This document shows, one piece after another, positions 57,567 to 64,000 of a DNA stretch of 64,000 nucleotides. Location: assembly GCF_964656455.1 (NCBI RefSeq), contig NC_135715.1, positions 74,165,414 through 74,229,413 on the forward strand, given 5' to 3'. The position numbers were made by a program, and so were the translations under genes. The stretch comes from Halichoerus grypus (Eukaryota > Chordata > Mammalia > Carnivora > Phocidae). Within the stretch, counting starts at the first letter, position 1; each line of letters starts with the position of its first letter. Under the pieces are notes generated by a model. That model was given only the letters and a program-made list of their open reading frames with translations. It was not told where the DNA came from and made no database searches.

Positions 57567-57754
57567 TCTTTTTTTTTTTTTAAAAGAATCTCATTTTAAG
57601 AAAGTAGGTAAATCAGAAAAGGAGACTGGCAAGAAACACATTGGCCTTTTCACTAACAGTCAGCTGAGGACTTGTAAATTTGGTTTTGTGTGTGTGCCTT
57701 AGCACCATGTACTGAGGAACATAGAAGCTAATAATAATTTTCATATTATTTTAG

Positions 57755-57824
57755 TAATAGAAAAAGGATGTCTGTAATTGTCCGAACTCCTACAGGAAAT
57801 CTCTGGCTCTACTGCAAAGGGGCT
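57755..57824 (+). CDS. P4-ATPase exon 18 (N domain, KGA)
   Basis: 70 nt, acceptor TTATTTTAG, donor GCT|GTGAGT. It encodes [20 protein letters not shown] then KGA. The lysine of CKGAD contacts ATP in P-type ATPases. [11 protein letters not shown] matches ATP8A2. A nested tail-to-tail SINE pair ends about 190 bases upstream. Confidence 0.96.
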
Positions 57825-58893
57825 GTGAGTATAGGGATTCATTATTCATATTAACTCCTTCCCTCTGTTTCAACAACTTGTAGGAAGCCTTTTACAACTT
57901 CACAATATTTTAAAAGGGTGTTACTTTGTTTCTGCTGTTGGGCTGGTTGTTGAGAGCATTATCCAAGACTGAAACAGAGTAGCCCCAAAGCTTCCCCAAC
58001 AGTCAAGCCCATTGAAATTTATGGTGGTTCACACCAGAGTGTTTATTAAGCTTTAATGTCAGTGACAAATTTGTTGTCACTCAGTTGTTCTGCAGAGAAC
58101 TAATGATTAGATTGTTGAGGCTAAGGGTTTGTAGCAGGAATTTTGATCCCAGTTTCCAGCCCAAAGTGTTTGGATTTGGTAAATCTCAGGAAATGGCTTA
58201 ACCTCTGTACAAACCCTTTTTTTTTTTAAGCACTTATATATTTGTTCACAGCCATAGGCAATTAAAAGAAAAACAGCTTTATTCAGGTAAAAGTGACATA
58301 AAATAAACTGTACATATTTAAAGTGTACATTTTGATAAGTTTTGACACCAATCTGCTTTTTGTCACTATAGATTCATTTGCATTTACTAAATTTTATATA
58401 AAGTCAGATAGGATATATGGCTTTTTGTCTGGCTTCTTTTACTCATAATTATTTTAAAATTCATTCATGTTGTAGCTCATATTAATAGTTCATTTCTTCA
58501 TACTGCTGAATGGTATTCCATTGTATGGATATATCAGTTTGTTCATCCATCACCTGTTAATGGACTTTTTGTTTGCAGTTTTGTCTAGTACAAACAATGC
58601 TCCTATAAACATTTGTGTACAAGTCCTTGTATGGGCACATAGTTTCATTTCTCTTTGGTAAATATCTAGCAGTAAAATGGCTAGATCAATGTAGGTGTAT
58701 TTTAACTTTTTAAGAAACCACCAAACTGTGGTCACATTCCTACCAGCAATTGTCACCAGCACTTGGCATGGTTAGTCTCTTTAATTTTCGCCATTCTCAT
58801 AGGTGTGTATCTCATTGCGATTTTAATTTACATTTCCATGCCATGACTGATGATAGTGAGCATCTTTTCATGTGCTTATTTGCCATCTGTGTT

Positions 58894-59207
58894 GGGGGTT
58901 CTCAAGATTACCCATATGTTTTTAGTGGATCTCTAAAAGGATTCATGATTATATGCATGGCTAAGATGTATTATAGTAATGTAGCAAGGATACACAACCA
59001 GATTATAAGGGAAAAAGACAGGCAGAGTCTGGAGGAATCCATGTGCAGGCTTCCCATGGGTGTTATACAGGGAAAGTTTATATCAGCTCAAAGAATTGAA
59101 TACCAGCCAAGTCCCTTAGACGCCAGCCAAGAACCAACCTTGTAAGGAGGTCTTTCTAAGGATAACATTCTCTGACTTGTTATGGTAACTCTTTTCTGTG
59201 CACCATC
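58894..59207 (-). mobile_element. LTR-like fragment (ERVL-type), antisense, nested in L1
   Basis: On the minus strand the text ...CCTCCAGACTCTGCCTGTC... CCTTATAATCTGGTTGTGTATCC... and a final GAGAACCCCCAAC resembles the right half of an ancient ERVL-type LTR. L1 sequence continues on both sides. Non-coding. Family not named. Confidence 0.45.
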
Positions 59208-60180
59208 CACTTATTTTCTTTGGTGAAATGTCTGTTTAAATATTTGTCCCTGTTTTTATAACTGTTTGTGCTTCTTTGTATTGAGTTTTGAGAGTTCTTT
59301 TTTAATTTTTGGATATAAGTCCCTTATCAGATACATGATCTGCAAATATCTGTGGCTTTTTTCATCCTCTTAACAGGTCTCTGAAGAACAGGAATTTGTA
59401 ATTTTGATGAAGTCCAATTTAACAATATGTTCCTTTATGGGTCATGCTTTTAGTGTCTTAGCTAACAAATTTTTGCCTAATTCAAGGTCACAAAGATTTC
59501 CTCCTGTTTTCTCCTCCTTTTATAGTTTTAGGTTTTATACTTACTTCTGGGATCCATCTTGAGTGATTTGGGGATATGGTATGAGACATGAGTAGGAGTT
59601 CATTTTTTACAGATGAGTAATTTCACAGCACCATTTATTAAACTGTTTATTCATTCTTCACTGAATTGCCTTTGCACTTTTGTAAAAAATGAACTGTTTA
59701 TATATATGTGGGTCTATTTCTGGACTTTCTGTTTTCTCTCATTGTTCTGTTGGTTATCTTTACACCAATACCACAGTGTCTTGATTATATCACTTTATAA
59801 TAAGTCTTAAAATCAGATATCATGAATTCTCCAATTTTGTTCTTTTTCAAAGTTGTTTTGAATGTTCTGGAACCTTTGCATTTCCATATGAGTTTTATAC
59901 TTTTTTTGAAGATGCTTTTTATCATATTAAGGAAATTTCCCCCGATTCCTAGTTGGCTGAGATTTTAAAAAATCGGTAATGGATGTTAAATTTTGTCAAA
60001 TACTTTTCTTGACTTGATTGAGATACTAATACGATTTTTTCTTTTGTGCCTGTTAATATGGTAAATTACATTGAATTGATTTTTTAACGTTAAACCTATC
60101 TTGTATTCCTGAGATAAGCCCCATTTGTTCTGATATATTATCCTTTTTATGTATAGTTGGATTCACTTTCCTAAAGTTTT

Positions 60181-60389
60181 TTTTTTAATTTTTTTATTGT
60201 TATGTTAATCCCCATACATTACATCATTAGTTTTAGATATAGTGTTCCATGATTCATTGTTTGTGCATAACACCCAGTGCTCCATGCAGAACGTGCCCTC
60301 CTCAATACCCATCACCAAGCTAACCCATCCTCCCACCCCCCTCCCCTCTAGAACCCTCAGTTTGTTTTTCAGAGTCCATCGTCTCTCAT
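60181..60389 (-). mobile_element. Recent L1 3' end insertion (copy 1)
   Basis: Exact 17-base duplication CACTTTCCTAAAGTTTT at 60164-60180 and 60390-60406. It carries the subfamily marks TTAGATATAGTG, CATGCAGAACGTG and CCTCCTCAATACC. Confidence 0.96.
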
Positions 60390-61646
60390 CACTTTCCTAA
60401 AGTTTTATTTAGAATTTTGCATCTACTTTTAAAAGGGATAGTGATCTTTAATTTTCTTTTCTTGTAATGTCTTTGTTTGATTTTTAATGCTGACCCTATA
60501 AAATTAATGGGGAGGACTCTTTCCTTTTCAGTTTTCTGGAAAAGTGTGCATGGAATTGAGATTATTTGTTCTTTAAATGTTTGCTAGAATTTACCAGAAA
60601 GCCATCTGGACCTGAGGGTAGGCTAGCTACACAGTTATTGGTTTTATTTATTTTTTCATTTATAGGTTTTATTGATCTTCCTAAAGAAATTGCTTTCAGA
60701 TTTGACTTTTCTTAAATGTTTCTGTTTTGTTTCATTAATTTCTCTTTATTATTCCCATTCTTTTGCCTACTTGTGGTTTGATTTGCTCCTCTTTTTCTAG
60801 CTTCTTAAGGCAGAACTTGATTTGAGAGCTTTCTTTTTAATACAAATTTTTAGTGCTATAAATACCCTCCAAATCTTTGCTTTAGCAGCATGTCACAAAT
60901 TTTGATGTGTTGCATTTTCATCTTCATTCAGTTCAAAATATTCTATATTCTAAGTTTCCTTTTGATTTCTTCTTTGACTCATGGGTTATTTTGAAGTGGG
61001 TTAGTTTTCAAATATTTAGGAATTTTCTGGAAATATTCCTTTAATTGATTTATAACATAATTCCATTTTATTAGAGAACAGACTTTATATGATGTGAATC
61101 CTTTTAATTTAATTGGGACTTGTTTTATGGCTCACATTGTGACTTATCTAATGTTAAATGTTTTGCATGCACCTAAAAAGCCTGAATATTCTGCTGTTTT
61201 GGGGTGAAGTAGTTTATAACTATCTGTTAAGTCAAGTTGATTGATAGTGTTGTTCAAATCTTCTATATCCTTAATGATGCTTCGTTTACTTGTTCTATCA
61301 ATTATTGATAGATAATTGATAGGGGGATATTGAAATCCCCAACTGTCATTGTGGATTTGTGATTTTCATCTTGAAGTTCTGTTAGTTTTTACATCATTGC
61401 ATTTACTTCTATTAGTTTTAGCTTCATTTTGAAACTAATTTATTAGATGCATAAGCATTCGGAATTACTAGTTCCTCTTGATGAATTGACCCTTCTGTCA
61501 TTCCAAAATGATTTTCCTTATCCCTGGCAATTCTCTTTACTCTGAAATCTCTATTGTCTGGTTATAATATTGCCATTCCTGGCTACTTTTGATTAGTGTT
61601 GGGTAGGGTATATCTTTTTCTTCCTCTTTAACCCATTTGTGTCTTT

Positions 61647-61814
61647 TTTTTTTTAATTTTTTTATTGTTATGTTAATCCCCATACATTACATCATTAGTT
61701 TTAGATATAGTGTTCCATGATTCATTGTTTGTGCATAACACCCAGTGCTCCATGCAGAACGTGCCCTCCTCAATACCCATCACCAGGCTAACCCATCCTC
61801 CCAACCCCCTCCCC
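61647..61814 (-). mobile_element. Recent L1 3' end insertion (copy 2)
   Basis: Exact duplication CCCATTTGTGTCTTT at 61632-61646 and 61815-61829. Same subfamily marks as the copy at 60181, truncated some 40 bases earlier. Confidence 0.96.
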
Positions 61815-62280
61815 CCCATTTGTGTCTTTATATGTAAAGTGTGGTTCTTCCGGGGAGCATGTAGTTGGTTTGTGTTTTGGAAATCTCTGCCTTTTAACTG
61901 GCTGTTTAGACCATTTACCTGTGTGCTTACTGATACAGCTAGGTTTACATACATCATCCTGCAATTTATTTTCTATTTGTCCCAGTTCTTTTTTCCTTTA
62001 TTCCAAGAATTACTTGAGTATTATATAATTCCAGTTTCTTTCCTTTTAAAAAAAATTTTAGTGGTTGTTAGTAGGCACCTTCAATCTATTACTTTCTATT
62101 TTCAAGTGATAATATACTATTTCATGTGTAGTATAAGAATTAAAATTCTGAACTTCCATCTCTCTCCTCCCAATCTTTGTGCTCTTGTCAGACATTTTAA
62201 TTTTACAAATGTTATAAACTTCACACTACATTAAGTTTGTTCAAGCAATTATCGTTTTTTAATAAAATATGTAACAAGAA

Positions 62281-62345
62281 AAATATTGTATATATATCCA
62301 TATCCATATATATGTGTATATATACACACGCACACATACAGACTC
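62281..62345. repeat. TA/CA-rich microsatellite
   Basis: TATATATATCCATATCC, then TATATATACACACGCACACA. Inside the antisense L1. Confidence 0.85.
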
Positions 62346-62805
62346 ATGTCATTACCATTTTCAATGCTCTTCAGACTCATATTTCCATTTGCTATAATTT
62401 CCTTCTGTCTGGTGGATTCCCTTTACCATATCTTATCGCATGGATCTGTTGGTGATAAGTTTTTTCAGACTGTTTATGTCTGAAAAGATTTTTATTTCAT
62501 CTTTATTTTCTCTGGCGTTCATTTTGAAATTTTTGCTGAATATAGGATTCTAGGTTGGACAATTTTTTTCTTTCAGTTTTTTAAAACATGTGCTTCACTT
62601 GCATTCTCAATGAGCAGTCTGTTATCTCTGTTCCTCTGTATGTAATGTATCCTTTTTGGAATTGTGCCTTCCCTGGGGCTTTTTGGGTTCCTTCACGTCT
62701 ATTAGATATAACAATAAAATTATAATGCAGTATTTAGAATTTGGATTGTTAGGCTTAGGTAAGATATTGGTCACAAGAACTTTTTTTTTTTTTTTTTCCG
62801 GATAG

Positions 62806-62890
62806 GATACAGTGATTTATGAGAGACTTTCAGAAGATTCTCGCTTTATGAAGGAGACATTAACCCACCTGGAATATTTTGCCAAAGAAG
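62806..62890 (+). CDS. P4-ATPase exon 19 (N domain), last exon in window
   Basis: 85 nt, acceptor CCGGATAG preceded by an uninterrupted run of 17 T, donor GAAG|GTAAGT. It encodes [20 protein letters not shown] then HLEYFAKE and one base of a Gly codon. D.VI.ERLS.DS..M.ETL.HLE.FA.EG agrees with ATP8A2. The next exon, which should begin with the conserved LRTLC stretch, is not in the last 1.1 kb. Confidence 0.95.
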
Positions 62891-63865
62891 GTAAGTGAAA
62901 ATTGTTTAGAATCTTGTTTCTTTTTGAAATGCTATTCTTAAATATTAAAATTGTATCCTGAATGCATGTCACTGATGCTTGGCCCATAGGTGGGCAAGGG
63001 GAGCTCATTCCTATATGTGACTTTGTAATGCCTTCTGTTTGCTTAAAAAGTAAATGGTTCCTCAAACACACCCTGTTGAGATATTATTTTTCCTTTCTTC
63101 CTCTCCCCACCAGCAAATGTTGAAAAGTATGTTTTTACTGTGTAGTTCTTCCTTTATTCCAAAAACAGTGTCTTCAAAGACATCTATTATCTGTTTCTAT
63201 TTGTTGTAGTAGGAACTTGGCCCCTAATGGAAAAAGAGAGGTTTTTCCAGTATGTGTTGTATATTTCAAAGTTAATTACTTTGTGCATATAACTCAGAAA
63301 CCTGACATAGTTGATGTTTTCCTGCCATTCTCTTCTTATCCTTCTGATTTTGACTTGTTACCCACCTCAAGAAATAAAATTCCATGAGGGAGTTTTGAAT
63401 AAGAACAACACTCACTAAAAAGTTTATAGAAGTTTTGAAAAATTGAGGTGTAATATCACATAAAAGTAAAGCTAATAATACCTGGAAGCAGTATCCCACT
63501 TTGTCCTTTTAGTTTGTAAGCTGCTGGATATTTTGCAAGGTTGCACTTTGGGCCTTTTGCTGCCATCTTAAAATATAAGTGAGCTGTAGGCAGGTTACAA
63601 CAGGTAGAAGCATATAGGAACTGTATTGTAATGGAGCTCAAAACAGAATAACAACTTCTATAGCTTATCTGTAGAGCTTTAATTTCTAGGGGATCCTCAA
63701 CTATTTGAATATTTTGCAGGAGTTAGCCTAAAATATTAGGATACAATATAATTTCTAAAATTTTTTCTTTGCAAAAATGGGACTTAAATTAATTTTCTGT
63801 TATTTTAATGATTATTTGGCTTACTTTGAAATTGTAAAACTAAAGCCTTATTCATTCTTTCCTTC
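62891..63865 (+). other. Intron 19 start, no element
   Basis: About 1 kb of AT-rich intron after exon 19. Searched for the next conserved N-domain exon without success. Confidence 0.5.
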
Positions 63866-63867
63866 CT

Positions 63868-64000
63868 CCAACAAATAGTTATTGAGTATTTATTGAGTGC
63901 TGTGCACTGTTCTAAGCTTCCGGGACAGAAGTGAACAAAACATAGCTCATACCTTGAAGAAATTAGCCAATAATAGATAATGTCAGGGGGTGATAAGTGC
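63868..64000 (+). repeat. Ancient mammalian interspersed repeat, unassigned (cut by window end)
   Basis: TTATTGAGTATTTATTGAGTG CTGTGCACTGTTCTAAG ... GAAGTGAACAAAACATAGC ... ATGTCAGGGGGTGATAAGTGC is the start of the repeat type seen at 8285 and 36040. Confidence 0.5.

Larger units (their letters stand above)
58255..62700 (-). mobile_element. Long old L1 (antisense), intron 18
   Basis: From the 3' UTR at left (GCTTTATTCAGGTAAAAGTG, GGTATTCCATTGTATGGATA) through ORF2 (CAATACCACAGTGTCTTGATT, TTGCTAATTTTG-like runs) to an ORF1/5' region near 62480-62700. Interrupted by an LTR fragment (about 58894) and two recent L1 3' ends (60181, 61647). No long coding frame. Confidence 0.75.

Noticed and set aside
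61710..62234. Plus-strand frame of 174 codons
   Set aside because: It runs through the antisense L1 3' end insertion and antisense old L1. Shadow of repeats.

Overview
This is 64 kb of mammalian nuclear DNA. It is almost certainly from a caniform carnivore of the arctoid group (bear, seal or mustelid type). About 29 tRNA-derived Can-SINEs of the 'GGGCGCCTGGGTGGCTCAG ... AAATAAATAAAATCTT' form are scattered through it. Their body reads like the SINEs I know from bear and seal, and not like the dog SINEC_Cf or the cat form. Several copies of the carnivore L1 3' end are also present. There is no bacterial or viral gene, operon, CRISPR array or rRNA.

The window lies inside one gene on the + strand: a P4-ATPase (phospholipid flippase) of the ATP8A class. 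Nineteen consecutive coding exons can be read from 6126 to 62890, 1643 nt or about 547 codons. They start just before transmembrane segment 1 and end in the nucleotide-binding domain. The first exons lie left of the window; the rest of the N domain, the remaining P domain, TM5-10 and the C-terminus lie to the right. The actuator DGET loop (exon 6), the TM4 PISL motif (exon 10), the DKTGT phosphorylation site (exon 12), SSPDEAALV (exons 15-16) and the KGA motif (exon 18) are all present. No exon holds a stop or frameshift. The protein is clearly closer to ATP8A2 than to ATP8A1, but it differs from my recollection of mammalian ATP8A2 at many normally fixed positions, so I read it as a third, divergent ATP8A-type paralogue. 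One of 38 visible splice sites is broken: the exon 8 donor is CAG|AT instead of CAG|GT, and read-through meets a stop after two codons.

The rest is intron, dominated by transposable elements. An antisense L1 fills about 1-5640. Introns 1-5 hold L1 fragments, SINEs, MER5A and MIR. Intron 6 holds a long sense L1 (about 25830-31860) with four nested SINEs. Introns 8-11 hold L2, MIR and SINEs. Intron 11 holds two L1s meeting tail to tail at about 47010. Intron 18 holds a long antisense L1 (about 58255-62700) carrying an LTR fragment and two recent L1 3' insertions.

Points worth a second look are the paralogue itself, the broken donor, a histidine in the lipid gate of TM4, a 30-bp inverted templated insertion inside a SINE at 30207-30236, a tail-only retroinsertion at 25398-25452, and a tail-to-tail nested SINE pair just upstream of exon 18.
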